Origin: Anaspis maculata
Lineage: Eukaryota > Arthropoda > Insecta > Coleoptera > Scraptiidae
DNA: 64,000 nt
Assembly: GCA_949128115.1 (NCBI GenBank)
Contig: OX421963.1
Location: 91,397,602 to 91,461,601, forward strand
Direction of reading: 5' to 3'
Position numbers and translations under genes: made by a program. Positions 11,618-22,734 of this stretch are shown in pieces (the first letter of the stretch is position 1; every line of letters begins with the position of its first letter). Below the pieces are notes generated by a model, which saw only the letters and a program-made list of their open reading frames with translations, ran no database searches and was not told where the DNA came from.

Positions 11618-11832
11618 TCATTCGGAGGCGGGCAGCAGAGCTTGGTCCTCGACTTTGACCTTGTGTTTCGTATTGTAGTGAGTTTTCAAGTTAAACCGGC
11701 GCTTGGAGCGGTAAGAGCACAAGTGGCAGGAGAAGACGTCGCTTTTGCCGCAGTCCAAATACATGTGCGTTTTCAAGGTGTTGTAGTTTTTAAACACGCG
11801 GTAGCAACTAGGGCATATTACTTTCACGTCGT
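11618..11832 (-). CDS. lola: lola alternative terminal exon, zinc-finger pair (exon 4)
   Basis: Acceptor CTTTCAG ends at 11833. 71 residues: finger 1 C7-C10-H23-C28 (CPSCYRVF, NTLKTHMYLDC), finger 2 C36-C39-H52-H57 (CHLCSYRSKRRFNLKTH). The linker GKSDVFS is one residue shorter than in exons 1-3. The C-terminal tail KVKVEDQALLPASE is acidic/neutral. A TATAAA variant signal is at 11597-11602. Exon 5 lies about 190 nt upstream. Confidence 0.9.
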
Positions 11833-12020
11833 CTGAAAGAGAAACGTTTATTCATTTTATTATCATCACCAATACATTTTATTATTTAGACTATTATAAT
11901 AGACAAGCTTTTGTTAGTGGAAGGAAAAAGACATGCAAAGAATACGTTTTATTTGCATGATGATGAGCAGGTATATAGATCCAGGTGCGCTTTTTTTTCT
12001 TCAAAATATATTTACACCTG

Positions 12021-12238
12021 CTATTGTCTCTTGTGTATCATTTGCTTGGTGAACGTGGAACAATCAACGAGTATTTGATGCTTGGAAGCATAGTGGGCTC
12101 TCAAATTGAACTTGCGTTTCGAAACGTGCAGGCACAGCCCGCATTGATATCCTACTTCTTTGCCACAATCCAAAGACGTGTGCGCTCTGACGCAGTTTTG
12201 ATTCTTGAAGCCCTTATTGCATTGAGGGCAACGAAATT
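12021..12238 (-). CDS. lola: lola alternative terminal exon, zinc-finger pair without any ATG start (exon 5)
   Basis: Found by reading from the acceptor TTTTTTCAG (ending at 12239) in the common phase. It has no early start codon. The tail is 72 residues: finger 1 C4-C7-H20-C25 (CPQCNKGFKNQNCVRAH), finger 2 C33-C36-H49-H54 (CGLCLHVSKRKFNLRAH). The C-terminus holds DCSTFTKQMIHKRQ. AATAAA at 11948-11953. Finger 2 resembles exon 4, so the two are probably neighbours by duplication. Only 106 nt separate it from exon 6, and exon 6's poly(A) signal sits inside that gap. Confidence 0.9.
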
Positions 12239-12344
12239 CTGAAAAAAAAACAATATCAACACCAATTTTGTTTGAATAAGAACATAATGCGGAAGAAAGA
12301 ACTTGAATTAAGGCAACAATATTTATTAATAATAATTAAGTACA

Positions 12345-12571
12345 TCAACGCATGTTCAACAGAGCTTTGCTATCATGCTCGGTCATGTTGTGCTTCAAAA
12401 CGTAATGCGTCTTCAAAGAGTATTTCCTCTTGAAGGAGATGTTGTCGCAAATAACGCAGCTGAATCTGGAGTTCGGCTGTGAGCAATCCAGGTAGTAGTG
12501 GACACGCCAGCTGTTGTGGTTCTTGAACATTTTACCGCAAGTTGCACATTCCACTTTGTCGCCAGTATCAT
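12345..12571 (-). CDS. lola: lola alternative terminal exon, zinc-finger pair with lengthened finger 2 (exon 6)
   Basis: Acceptor GTTTCAG ends at 12572. 75 residues: finger 1 C9-C12-H25-C30 contains NHNSWRVHYYLDC, close to exons 1 and 3. Finger 2 is C39-C42-H56-H61: thirteen residues (DNISFKRKYSLKT) separate the second cysteine from the first histidine, one more than the usual twelve. That could distort the finger tip or be tolerated as a bulge. AATAAA at 12322-12327, just 18 nt past the stop. Confidence 0.9.
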
Positions 12572-12599
12572 CTGAAACAAACAAATATTAGTTGAGTTT

Positions 12600-13010
12600 C
12601 TCATCAAAAAAGAAAACAAACTATCAAAGAAAACGATCTCAAGTACACAAAAGAAATTGTTACTAAAAGTATATTGGTATAAAAATGTATTACAAATGAA
12701 AAAGCTGCTTAGAAAGGTCGAACTTAACGTGATAAACTTACAAAACTAAAAATAGTAGAGAGACGATAAAATTACCTTCTTATGGATTATTGTTATAAAA
12801 AAAAACAAACTTAAATGCTAGAGAGCAAAAGCAACAAATCGAGTATTAGCATTGTTGTATAAAATAGGAATTAAGCGCGAGGAACTTTAACAATTATAAG
12901 GCACGTAAATTAGGTATGTTTATAGTAGGTGGTAGTAGTAGTAGTAGTAGTAGTATAAAAATAAAGCTGGACGCTTGAGAGATCAAGCTGGAACTGGAAG
13001 CTCACAATAA
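12600..13010. other. AT-rich spacer with GTA microsatellite
   Basis: Nothing coding seen. A (GTA)n run of about eight units occurs at 12930-12955. Confidence 0.6.
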
Positions 13011-13014
13011 TTGC

Positions 13015-14920
13015 GTCCAGTGTTGTCGCACAACATTCGTAACAGTCGCGATTGTAGCATTCGCGAAAGCTTTACTCAATCTCATCCCAACAGTTTTATT
13101 AAAATCAATTTGGGACTACTCGTTTTATAACTTGATCAAGACTTATTGCACTGAAAAAGTATTAGAAGAGCTTTACAATGATACCGAACACGATGTAACA
13201 AAGGCAAAATGCAGTTTTTACACGTAGCCGCTAAGTGTCAGGTGGGGTAGCAATTGTAGCATTTGTAAAAATGATTTTCCAAACAGCTTTTTAATCAGGA
13301 GCGACAGCGATTTACTGCTTTTGGCTGTTGTAAAAAGGAAAAGCTCCTTAGAAGCGACTTTCTTGTATTCAGTTGCTGTCACTGTTTCTAAATTGCCCTT
13401 ATCGTTCTCGATTCGAATCAGAAATAACGAATTCAACTGGCAACGTACGTTCTTTGAAAAGAGTTACGCAAACTTGATCAAATTGGAATGCTTTTCTCAA
13501 TTTCCTTAAAGCTGTTCATGCTCCAACTATGCGTTCTTGATCCACAAATTTTCAAGTTCAGTTGAAAGCGTTCGAATTCTTTCAAGTTTAAACGCTCCAA
13601 ACAAGAAACTTGCTTGCGCCAGAGAGGTTTAAAAAGAAGCTACTTGACGATACCATGCAAGCTGTAATAGGAGCAGAATTGAGTTTTTCGCACTTCGCTT
13701 ACAAATGCCTGCTTGTATCACAATTGTAGCATTCGAAAAAAGTCAGTTTTATGGTCAATTTTCATCAGTGACGAAAGCGATTTGGTTCTTACGCCGTAAT
13801 TAAGTGCAAAATCACCTAAAATTTTCCTAATGGACCACCTGGAGTTCAAGTATGCTCCCATTCTTTCCGGTTCGAAACGAAGGTAACTCCGGGTTTCGAC
13901 AAGGACATGACATGTTTTAAAAGATTATGAACATGGTATTATGAGGCCTTTCCAATCTAATTTCAGCTGTTTTGATTTCGCTCGATTCGAGTCAAGCATT
14001 CCCGACTTACAAATTATTTAAGTTTGACAAAAGTCGATTTTTGAACAGCCGTAAACCAAAAATGCTTGAAGCAATTTCATTGAGACTCACTGCATTATAA
14101 ACATATTGGAAAGAGCTTTATAAGGATACCAAGTACGCTGCAGTAGGTGTAAAATTGTGGTTTTTACACATGGCCGCTAGATGTCCGCGTGATTCGCAAC
14201 TGTAGCATTCGAAAAGACAGCTTTTCCGATAGCTGTTCACCAAAAAGATAGTGATTCGATTCTTTCGTTGTGGAAAAAGGTTCTTTATCGGCTATTTTGC
14301 TTCCGGTTCGCAACTTGAGTGAAAATGACCCCGGATCTAGTTGAGAACTAGCCTTTGTTGGAAAAATTGCAATTGCGGTACCTGCAACTGATATGGTTGA
14401 AAAGGCCTTTCCAATCTCATTCTGGCCACTATTTGTTTGAACTCTTATCATACCAACATATTATTGGAAAAAATTCAATTTATGAAAAGATAATTTTGGT
14501 TCGAGCCGGAAGTGACCTCAAGGTTCATTTTGAGTTTAGAATACAGCCGTGTTTGATATCGGTAGAGAGCTCTTATAAATTCATCTATTTTATTATTACA
14601 TTATTTATTTTATTAATTATTTATTTGAATAAATAATTAATAAAATTTATTCAATTTATTTTTACTGTTTTTGTTGCAGCTAATTCAAGCAGTCCGTTTC
14701 GAGCTTACAATTTACTCAAAACTTTACCAAAAATATTTCCAAAAAATCGTAATACAAAAATGTTTCATATAATCAGATGAAACTTGATGATACGAGAAAG
14801 GTATTGGAAAGATCGATGCAGTGATACAAATCACGCTGCACTAGGAACAGAATTTACATTTTAAGCACTCCGTCGCTACATGCCCGGTGCGTCAACAATT
14901 AAAGCATTTGAAAAAAAAAA
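13015..14920 (-). repeat. tandem repeat block with embedded CCHC zinc-knuckle sequences
   Basis: Four or five diverged units of roughly 470-700 bp. Each has a 42-bp segment that reads as a C-x2-C-x4-H-x4-C zinc knuckle on the minus strand, followed after ~60-90 bp by an AAAGCTCTT-like block. Positions 13220-13261 and 13690-13731 carry one stop each, 14166-14207 is intact and 14865-14906 has one stop. A remnant is near 13032-13060. No frame extends to a longer Gag-like protein. Confidence 0.65.
14166..14207 (-). other. intact CCHC zinc-knuckle motif
   Basis: Reads CYSCESRGHLAAMC, then KNHNF and a stop 15 codons later. All four zinc ligands are at canonical spacing. It has no recognised gene around it. 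Confidence 0.6.
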
Positions 14921-15036
14921 GCGGTTCAAGCCACCGGAACTGACACCGAACAGCGTTTTTGGGTCACTGATTTGCGGGAATGGACAATTTGAGCGACGCT
15001 GGTGTGCGACAACTTCTGGACAAGTGACGTAAAGTG

Positions 15037-15440
15037 CTAGACGGTATCCGACAGCGATATCTCCGGCCTGATGATGTCGGTGATGTCGGAAAAGTCGATG
15101 ACGCTGTGCAGGCGTTCGATGTGCCTGCGCAGGTGCATCTTCTGCTTGGCCTTGTACGGGCAGTGGGGGCAGTCGAACTGCGGGGCCTTGCCGCACTCCC
15201 ACTTCTGGTGGTTCCGCAGGGAGCTCCTCAGCTTGTAGGAGCGTCCGCATTCGGGACAGCTGAAGATCTTGGGCTCCTGCGGGCCGGCGGATTCGCGCTT
15301 GATGATCGAATAGAGGTGCTTCTTCCAGGGATCGTCGCCGGGGCCGGCGCTGTTGTTGTTCGGTTTCTTTTTGGTGACGATCCTGGTGATGGTGGTGGAG
15401 GGATCGAGCCAGTGGCCGTTGCGCCAGGCGTCGTGCTCGC
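15037..15440 (-). CDS. lola: lola alternative terminal exon, long linker plus zinc-finger pair (exon 7)
   Basis: Acceptor TTTTTGTAG ends at 15441. 134 residues, twice the usual length: about 60 residues of polar, basic linker (ITRIVTKKKPNNN, DDPWKKHLYSIIKRE) come before the fingers. Finger 1 is C62-C65-H78-C83 (CPECGRSYKLRSSLRNHQKW), finger 2 C91-C94-H107-H112 (CPHCPYKAKQKMHLRRH). The tail is SVIDFSDITDIIRPEISLSD, acidic. GC content is visibly higher than the spacers. Same subgroup as exons 8 and 24 (YKLxSS, WECGK). No close canonical poly(A) signal seen. Confidence 0.92.
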
Positions 15441-15443
15441 CTA

Positions 15444-16640
15444 CAAAAACCATTGCCGTTAGGAACAAGTTTGATTAGGGGGGATTTGGGCAAAGCCACA
15501 AATTAAAATAATAAAACCAAGCTCTCCAAATGAACAAAAATTAGTAAAAATAATTAGTAGTAGTGTTAGACATGCAAGGTTATACACAATAGAAGAAAAA
15601 GAATATGTAAAAAAATAAAACTGAAAAGCACTTTTATTAACACAAGGATTATTGTGGAAAACAAAACAAAAAACAGTGTGGTGAGAACAAAAGCTTTTTG
15701 GATAAAAAACGAGTACAACACAAATGTATAGGGTTGAAAGTACTTAACCAAGCTTTTCTCCTGTCTGGTCTTAAATGTTGAACGAGCAAGTCCTTTTTGG
15801 GGCAGCCTTGAAAGATCAAAAATTTTCAAGCCCCGATTTTTCGTCCCCAAACATTTCTCTACAAAAGACAGCATTAGTTACATATGTTTGTAAAAGTGGC
15901 ATCGTTTTACCAGTTAACATACCTGAGCATTTTACATAAAAAATTACACTAATCAGATGACTCGGGTTCGACTAGCTCAAAAAGCTTTTGACTTGAGTCA
16001 CCTTTTTCCAATGCTTTGTCGACAGCTGTCTTCCGAGAATCGACAATTTTCGTCAGTAGAATGAGTCTTTCGATTTCTTCTTCGTGGGGGTGTGTCACGG
16101 TTTTTAATTGCCAAAGCATTTCATATTTTCATCTGATTTTGCCGCTTTTGGTCTTCGGCCTTTGCTCTGAAAAGAAAACCGGAAAAATCGGGATTGAAAC
16201 CGACAAAACGGATCTGACCCGACCTGACCGGACCTGACCTGACTGGACCTGACCCAACCTGACCGGACCTTTTTTTCAGGATAAGGGGCGGTCTTTACGC
16301 ACGCCTCAATTTTTCAGTTCGGGACTTCGGGTAGCCATCACTCACTTCCGCAATTTTTGTCGGCTTTGTAATTTTAATCAATGGCCAGCAAACTCGGCAA
16401 ACCAAATCTTAAAGCAGTCCAAGGAACCAAGATTAGTCAACTAGTGTTGGAGGTTCTCAATTGGATTCAAAAGGAATTTGTCGGAAAAAAGGTCATGTCG
16501 GTTACGTCGAGTTCTTCATCGTTGCTTGTGAATTGAGTCGACCAAAAGTCACTGTTTCGAGCCCTCCATTTGTACTTCCACATTCAGAGTTCCTCCACAT
16601 TTTCTTGTGAACCCCTCCAAACAGAAGAAACAAACAGCAC
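15444..16640. other. spacer
   Basis: AT-rich to about 16000. A TGACC/GGTCA pentamer run sits at 16210-16268, in the opposite orientation to the one at 1266. No gene seen. Confidence 0.5.
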
Positions 16641-16737
16641 AACTATAGCAAGCTTTATTATAATGATCACGACAACTCGTAGTACATCTAGAGCTGAGCA
16701 AAAACTGCACGACAAAAAGGTTATTGCATCAAAAAAC

Positions 16738-16854
16738 TACCGTATGATCAAAACCTTCCTCTAGACAGGCTGCGGTCTGGTCATTGGCAGGCAAACGAGG
16801 CTGATTTTGGCCAGGTCACAGCCTGCCTAGAGGAAACTTTTTGATCATACGGTA
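16738..16854. repeat. 117-bp hairpin in the 3' region of exon 8
   Basis: TACCGTATGATCAAAA at 16738 pairs with TTTTGATCATACGGTA ending at 16854. The inner arm CCTCTAGACAGGCTG also pairs with CAGCCTGCCTAGAGG. Arms are about 45 bp with a ~25-bp loop. It lies between the exon 8 stop and its AATAAA at 16654-16659, so it would be in the 3' UTR. It could be a small MITE or a structured RNA. Confidence 0.7.
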
Positions 16855-16994
16855 TCTACTGCCTAAAAAAACAGAAGCGGTCGAAATTCGACAGATACAA
16901 AAAAGCAATTCTAGAAAAAAAAGATTATTCTAATACATCAATAGGGGAGACGTATGATTCACACAAAGATAGGATCCGTAACAGGAACACCGCA

Positions 16995-17446
16995 TTATTG
17001 GGGAAGGAACGGAACGAACAGCGGCGTTTGTGCCGGCAAGGAGACTTCGCCCTGCACGGGCAAGGGGTCTTTCGCCGTCTCGGCCATTTTCTGCTGCACG
17101 GGGTTTCGTTTGAGGGAGCTCTTCGGCGGCCTGGGGCTCCGCATCGCGCGCTTTTTCACCCCGTGGTGCCTGGCCATGTGCGACTTCCAGTTGCCCTTCT
17201 GGTGAGCCTTGAAGTCGCACTTGTTGCAGTGAAACTGCGGTTCCTTGCCGCACTCCCACTTCAAGTGGTTCGAGTACGAGCTCTTGAGCTTGTAAAACTT
17301 GCCGCACTTGTGGCACTCGAAGCCGTCCTCGCTGTAACTGGGTTCCTCCTTGATCTCGCTGACTTCGCCCCAGGTTTGATTCAAGATTTCCGTTTTGGTG
17401 ACGCGCAACAGCGGCATGTCGTCGCTGTCGTCGCAGTCCCAGTTGT
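16995..17446 (-). CDS. lola: lola alternative terminal exon, zinc-finger pair with long basic/proline tail (exon 8)
   Basis: Acceptor TTCTTCCAG ends at 17447. 150 residues: an acidic start (DNWDCDDSDDM), a linker with EIKEEP at about 31-36, which resembles a SUMO-acceptor (I-K-x-E) site, then finger 1 C45-C48-H61-C66 and finger 2 C74-C77-H90-H95. The last 55 residues are basic then proline-rich (RSPRPPKSSLKRNP ... LPAQTPLFVPFLPQ). Fingers match exons 7 and 24. The SUMO reading is inference. Confidence 0.92.
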
Positions 17447-17560
17447 CTGGAAGAAAAATTTATTTTATTTACAATCATTGGGTCGGGTACAAAAAAACAT
17501 GCACGGCACACACTTCAGGACGCGTTTATTGCTAACACTAAGAAAAGTGGGCGACAGAGG

Positions 17561-17709
17561 TTAGAAATCAGGTTTACTGTTGTTCGAGTTATAAACGATA
17601 GAACACTTGAGCTTGTAATGCCGGATCAGGTTCTTCCTTTCGTAGTAGGTTTTGCCGCAGTGGCACATGAACTGGCCGCGTCCCCGCGGGCGTCGGCAGA
17701 TTGGCATAC
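17561..17709 (-). CDS. lola: lola alternative terminal exon, single C2HC finger (exon 9)
   Basis: Acceptor GTTTCAG ends at 17710 and the phase is the common one. Only 49 residues. There is one finger, C16-C18-H31-C36: a single residue, not two, separates its cysteines (FMCHCGKTYYERKNLIRH). Before it is an arginine/glycine patch, CRRPRGRGQ, like a minor-groove hook. After it comes SIVYNSNNSKPDF and the stop. AATAAA at 17525-17530, 31 nt past the stop. The absence of frame breaks and the intact signals argue for a working exon rather than half of a decayed pair. Confidence 0.82.
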
Positions 17710-17712
17710 CTG

Positions 17713-20700
17713 AAACACGGTCACGTTAGAACTAGCATTCGGGCATGATCAAATTATAATGACTGGTTATGAAACAGGATTGGGTTGCCCAATTTCAGAA
17801 TTTTGGTTCAACAGTTTTTGCAGACAAAATTGGGCTTTTCACCAGTTGCCGACCAGTTTAGTCCTCAAGCTTTGTTTTACAAGAAGGACCAATGAAATTA
17901 ACAATTGGATCAACCACAAAGTAGAGATCCCCCAATTCTCACTCAATGAGGTCTTCCAATTTTGATTATTTGGTTCCGTAGTTTTTGTCGATAAAACTAA
18001 TCTAAAATTTTCAAGATTTCCGACGAGTTCAGTCAACAAGCTTTGCATTGAAGGAAGATTCAAGAAAACAGATTGCTAAAACACGGAACTGAGCTGGGTA
18101 ATCCAATTCTTTGTCACCAGATGAGGTCTTCCAGTTTCGGTTATTTGGTTGGATAGCTTTTGGTTGGATAGCTTTTGGTTGGAGAAAAAGTGAACTTTTA
18201 ACCGATTATCGAGGAGCAGCCATCAAGCTCCGACTGCAGCCATCGATTCTACAGAATTAATCAAGAAACTCGAATGATCGATTACGGAACAAGTCATGTC
18301 ACCTCACCCAATTCCAGTTTATTGGTTTAGCAGCTTTTGTCGACTACATTGAAATTTTCATGAATTTTTGACCAGTTTAGCTCTCAAAGTTTGCTCTTCA
18401 GAGAAAACCAAGAAAATCAGCCGCTCAAATACAAAGTTCGCACAGGTCAGGTCAGGTCAGGTCAGGTAAGGTTCCTTGGTTCAGCAGCTTTTGTCGACTA
18501 CATCGAAATTTTCATCAATTGCCGACCAGTTTAGCCCTCAAACTTTGCTCTACAGTAGGGACCAAGAAAATGAGCCGCTCAATTACAAAATTCGCACCGG
18601 TCGGGTCAGGTCTCTTGATTCAGCAGATTTTGTCGACTACATCAGTATTTTTACTCATTGCCGACCAGTTTAGACCTCAAAGTTTGATCTATAGTGAGAA
18701 CCAAGAGAATCAGTCGCTCAATGACAAAGTTCGCACAGGTCACCCAAGTCTGTCACTAAACGGGTCTTCCAATTTACACAATTTGACTTCATGGTTTTTG
18801 TCGACAAAATTAGGATTTGCACCGATTAACAAGGGGTTTGGTCGTTGAGCTTTGTTCCACAGAAATCGACCGATCAGTTACGGAAATAACCCGGGTCACC
18901 CAATTCTCACCACCAGATTAGGTCTTCCAATTTCGAATAAGTACTTGGTCTCGCAAATTTTGCTTAGAAACATGGAATTTTCATGGATAATCTAGAACCT
19001 TGGTCGTTATGCTTTGTTCTGAGAAAAATGAAGGAAATTGACCGACCAAATACAAAGTTTTCTCGGATCTTCCAATTCTCCGATTGAGTCGCCCACCTCT
19101 GCTTTCGTGGTTTTTGTCGACAAATGTTTCAACAAAACTCTGTGTGAGTTTAATCGCCGTTTTTTCTTTTAGAAAGAAGAACAAAAATAGATCGATTGAT
19201 AACATACTTACTTCGGATCTTCTGATTCTTATACTGGGTCACACAATTCTGATCTTTCGGTTCTGTGACTTTGGTCAACAAATTTGATTTTTGAAACGAT
19301 ATTCGATAAGTTCAGTCATCAAGCTTTGCTGCAAAGCAAAACTTCGGGCACAACCAAGCGGATTGATTAATAAACTACAAAGTTATGTTGGGTCACCCAA
19401 TTCTTAAACTGGGTCACCCACCTCCGGCCTTTTGGTTTCGCAATTTTTGTCGACAAATTTGATTATATCACCGATTTTCGACTAATTCAATCACTAAGCC
19501 TAGTTCTATGATAGAAAACATAAGCATCGAGCAATTAATTACGAAGTGGTTCCGGGTCTCCCAATTCACGATCGATTACGAAACAAGTCAAGTTACCTTA
19601 CTCAATTCCAGTTTCTTGGTTCAGCAGTTTTTGTAGACTACATCGAAATTTTCACCGATTGCCGACCAGTTTAAATCTCAAACTTTGATCTACAGTAGGA
19701 ACCAAGAGAATCAGTCGCTTGATTACGAAGTTCTCACAGGTCACCCAAATCTGTCACTAAACGGGTCTTCCAATTCCCACAACCTGACTTCGTGGTTTTT
19801 GTCGACAAAATTGGGATTTGCACCGATCAACAAGGGGTTTGGTCGTTGAGCTTTGTTCCACAGAAATCGACCGATCAGTTACGAAAATAACTCAGGTCTC
19901 TCAATTCTTGCCACCAGATTAGGTCTTCCAATTTCGAATAAGTACTTGGTCTCGCAAATTTTGTTCACAAATATAGAATTTGCATGGATAATCTAGAAAC
20001 TTGGTCGTTATGCTTTGTTCTGAGAAAAATGAAGGAAATTGACCGACCAAATACAAAGTTTTCTCGGATCTTCCAATTCTCCGATTGAGTCGCCCACCTC
20101 TGCTTTCGTGGTTTTTGTCGAAAAATGTTTCAACAAAACTCTGTGTGAGTTTAATCGCCGTTTTTTCTTTTAGAAAGAAGAACAAAAATAGATCGATTGA
20201 TAACATACTTACTTCGGATCTTCTGATTCTTATACTGGGTCACACAATTCTGATCTTCCGGTTCTGTGACTTTGGTCAACAAATTTGATTTTTGAAACGA
20301 TATTCGATAAGTTCAGTCATCAAGCTTTGCTGCAAAGCAAAACTTCGGGCACAACCAAGCGGATTGATTAATAAACTACAAAGTTATGTTGGGTCACCCA
20401 ATTCTTAAACTGGGTCACCCACCTCCGGCCTTTTGGTTTCGCAATTTTGTCGACAAATTTGATTATATCACCAATTTTTGACTAATTCAATCACTAAGCC
20501 TAGTTCTATGATAGAAAACATAAGCATCGAGCAATTAATTACGAAGTGGTTCCGGGTCTCCCAATTCACGATCGATTACGAAACAAGTCAAGTTACCTTA
20601 CTCAATTCCAGTTTCTTGGTTCAGCAGTTTTTGTAGACTACATCGAAATTTTCACCGATTGCCGACCAGTTTAAATCTCAAACTTTGATCTACAGTAAGA

Positions 20701-21750
20701 ACCAAGAGAATCAGTCGCTTGATTACGAAGTTCGCACAGGTCACCCAAATCTGTCACTAAACGGGTCTTCCAATTTCCACAATTTGACTTCGTGGTTTTT
20801 GTCGACAAAATTGGGATTTGTACAGATCAACAAGAAGTTTGGTAGGGTCTGTTCTACAGAAATGATGGAGACTATCGACCGATCCACTACGAAAATAACT
20901 CGGGTATCCCAATTCTTGCCACCAGATTAGGTCTTCCAGTTTCGAATACTTGGTCTCGCCAATTTTGCGAACAAATTTGAATCTTTTATTGATTATCTGA
21001 GTGAAGAGTCATCGGGCGTTACCCTACCAAGAAAATCGAACGATCGGTTACGAAGCCAGGCCGGGTCACGACACGTTTTTGACGACAAATTTTAAATACT
21101 CATGGATAATCTGAAAACTTGGTCATAATGCTTTGTTCTACAAAACAAATTTTTCACCAAAACTCTGTAAGTTCAATTGTCGTGTTCTGCTTTAGAAAGA
21201 AAAACCCAAAATGGGGCGATTGATTACATAGTAACACTTCGGATCTCCCGATTCTTATTCCGAGTCACACAAATCTGTTCTTTCGGTTCCGTGGCTTTGG
21301 TCAACAAAAGTTGATTTCTTTAAACGATATTCGATAAGTTCAGTCATTAAGCGTTGCTGCGAAACAAAACTTCTGGAACAACCGAGCGGATTAATTGATA
21401 AACTACAAAGTTATGTTGGGTCACCCAATTCTTAGACTGGGTCACCCACCTCCGACCTTTTGGTTTCGCAATTTTTGTCGACGAATTTGATTATTTCACC
21501 GATTTTCGACTGATTCAATCACTGGGCTCAGTTCTAGAATGAAAACCAAGAGCATCGAGCAATCTATTACGAAATGGTCCCGGGTCTCCCAATTCCTTTT
21601 CACTGAAGTGGGTCATCCAGTTCTGGTATCTCAACTTGCAGTTTTTGTCAATAAAATTGTTATATTCACAGATTTTGGTCAATTTCAGCCAGTGAGCTTC
21701 ATTCCAAAGAAAGACCAAGAAAATCGATTGATTATTATCAATTAATTATG
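17713..21750. repeat. large tandem-repeat array of ~150-170 bp subunits
   Basis: Every subunit carries variants of GTCACCCAATTCT, a TTTTTGTCGACAAA block, AGTTTAGTCATCAAGCTTTG and CAAGAAAATCGATTGATTAC. Two long units (about 18570-19570 and 19570-20570) are near identical with a 1,001-bp period, and a third diverged unit runs to about 21590. No protein is encoded; open frames repeat with the units. Confidence 0.85.
18569..20570. repeat. 1,001-bp direct tandem duplication
   Basis: Long stretches are identical, for example 19084-19260 against 20085-20261 with only a few substitutions. Minor differences include one base lost near 20446. This makes it the youngest event in the array. Boundaries are approximate. 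Confidence 0.85.
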
Positions 21751-21751
21751 A

Positions 21752-22005
21752 AAAGACCAGGCTAGGCAGGAGGAGCGCGGTTCCAGCTCGCGGAAGGCAG
21801 AGAAGAGGAGCGTCGACTCGGCGGTTTTGCTGGTCGGATTTTTCCATGCGGCGTCGGCGGGTTCACAAGTCAATGCACGGCCCCATGTGCCCGTTTGACG
21901 TTTCGATGAGTATTATAAGAGAACCCAGAGATGAACGGGAGACAATCAATCAATTATTGTAGTTGCGGCCCTCGCCTCTGCCCGACGGGATAAGATTGTA
22001 TAATA
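21752..22005 (+). promoter_or_regulatory. TATA-bearing dispersed segment, copy 1
   Basis: Shares with 61730-61995 the blocks AGTCAATGCACG, TGAGTATTATAAGAGAACCC (TATAAAAG in the other copy), AATCAATCAATTATTGTAG and CTGCCCGACGGGATAAGATT. Both copies sit directly after an array of the GTCACCC-type repeat on the same strand. It could be the promoter or LTR-like head of a repeat-derived element. Transcription is not shown. Confidence 0.5.
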
Positions 22006-22352
22006 ATCATTTCTTGTGTTGGAATGTGCGAGTAACCAGATCCGAATTTGTGCTGGAGCTTACCTATTAGAGTCCGGGTGTCAATGTGTAGATCATGTGC
22101 GCCAAACTTATCTGGGGGTACAATTCTCGACTTATTCGAATGATTTTTTGAACACGAATCTCCTAGGTTTCGTGTGCATTTGGGCCATCGGAGAGGAGAA
22201 TTCGTATACGAAAACTATTCGAACACGTTCGAGAATTGCACCATTGGGGTCTCCCGATTCTACTATTTTGGTCGATCAAAATACAAACCCACATTTCACA
22301 TTGCTTTATTATAGTAAATCTACAACCAACTGTGCTAGAAAAAAAGCTTCGA

Positions 22353-22537
22353 TTACTGATGATAAGACATGTGGCTCTTCATGTGGGCGTTCAAAATGTA
22401 CTTCTGGTGGTACCTCTTCGAGCATATCTGACACTGAAAGCGTGGTGCTTTCCCGCACTCGTAATTGATGTGGCTCGTCAAATGGTACTTGTACTTGTAC
22501 GTTTTATTGCACCTTCCGCACTGCAACCGGTCATAAC
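22353..22537 (-). CDS. lola: lola alternative terminal exon, zinc-finger pair (exon 10)
   Basis: Acceptor TTTGTAG ends at 22538. 61 residues: finger 1 C7-C10-H23-C28 (CGRCNKTYKYKYHLTSH), finger 2 C36-C39-H52-H56 with three residues between histidines (HMKSH) where most exons have four. The C-terminus MSYHQ is very short. AATAAA at 22305-22310. About 200 nt of spacer separate it from exon 11. Confidence 0.9.
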
Positions 22538-22734
22538 CTACAAAAAATAAGAAATTAGTTCGGAATTCAACAAAATAAATCCACAAAGCGCCACAACACT
22601 GTGAACAAAAGCACCAATGTGGGCAGCACTCGCACCAAGTGACAAAACCAAATTGCGTCTAAAAAACCTTTATTACCGAGAATCATATCACAGGATTTTC
22701 TACTAAATCATTACACTAATTGGGGATTTGAAAA

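Noticed and set aside
13015..14920. Retroviral-type Gag nucleocapsid gene
   Set aside because: Knuckles stand alone, with stops next to them and no capsid, protease or polymerase sequence nearby.
15034..15462. 142-residue plus-strand open frame
   Set aside because: Exactly antisense to exon 7; its composition (runs of V, G, L) is the mirror of a GC-rich coding strand. The same holds for 16998-17564 and 45778-46374.
14876..15499. 207-residue minus-strand frame over exon 7
   Set aside because: Different frame from the finger frame; arginine/proline/glutamine-rich translation is an out-of-frame shadow.
18981..20206. Duplicate 74-95 residue frames starting MLSIDLFLFFFLKEK
   Set aside because: Present twice only because of the 1,001-bp duplication; no coding signature.
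22016..22468. 150-residue plus-strand open frame
   Set aside because: Overlaps exon 10 in antisense and shows no domain or similarity to the frame at 61930.
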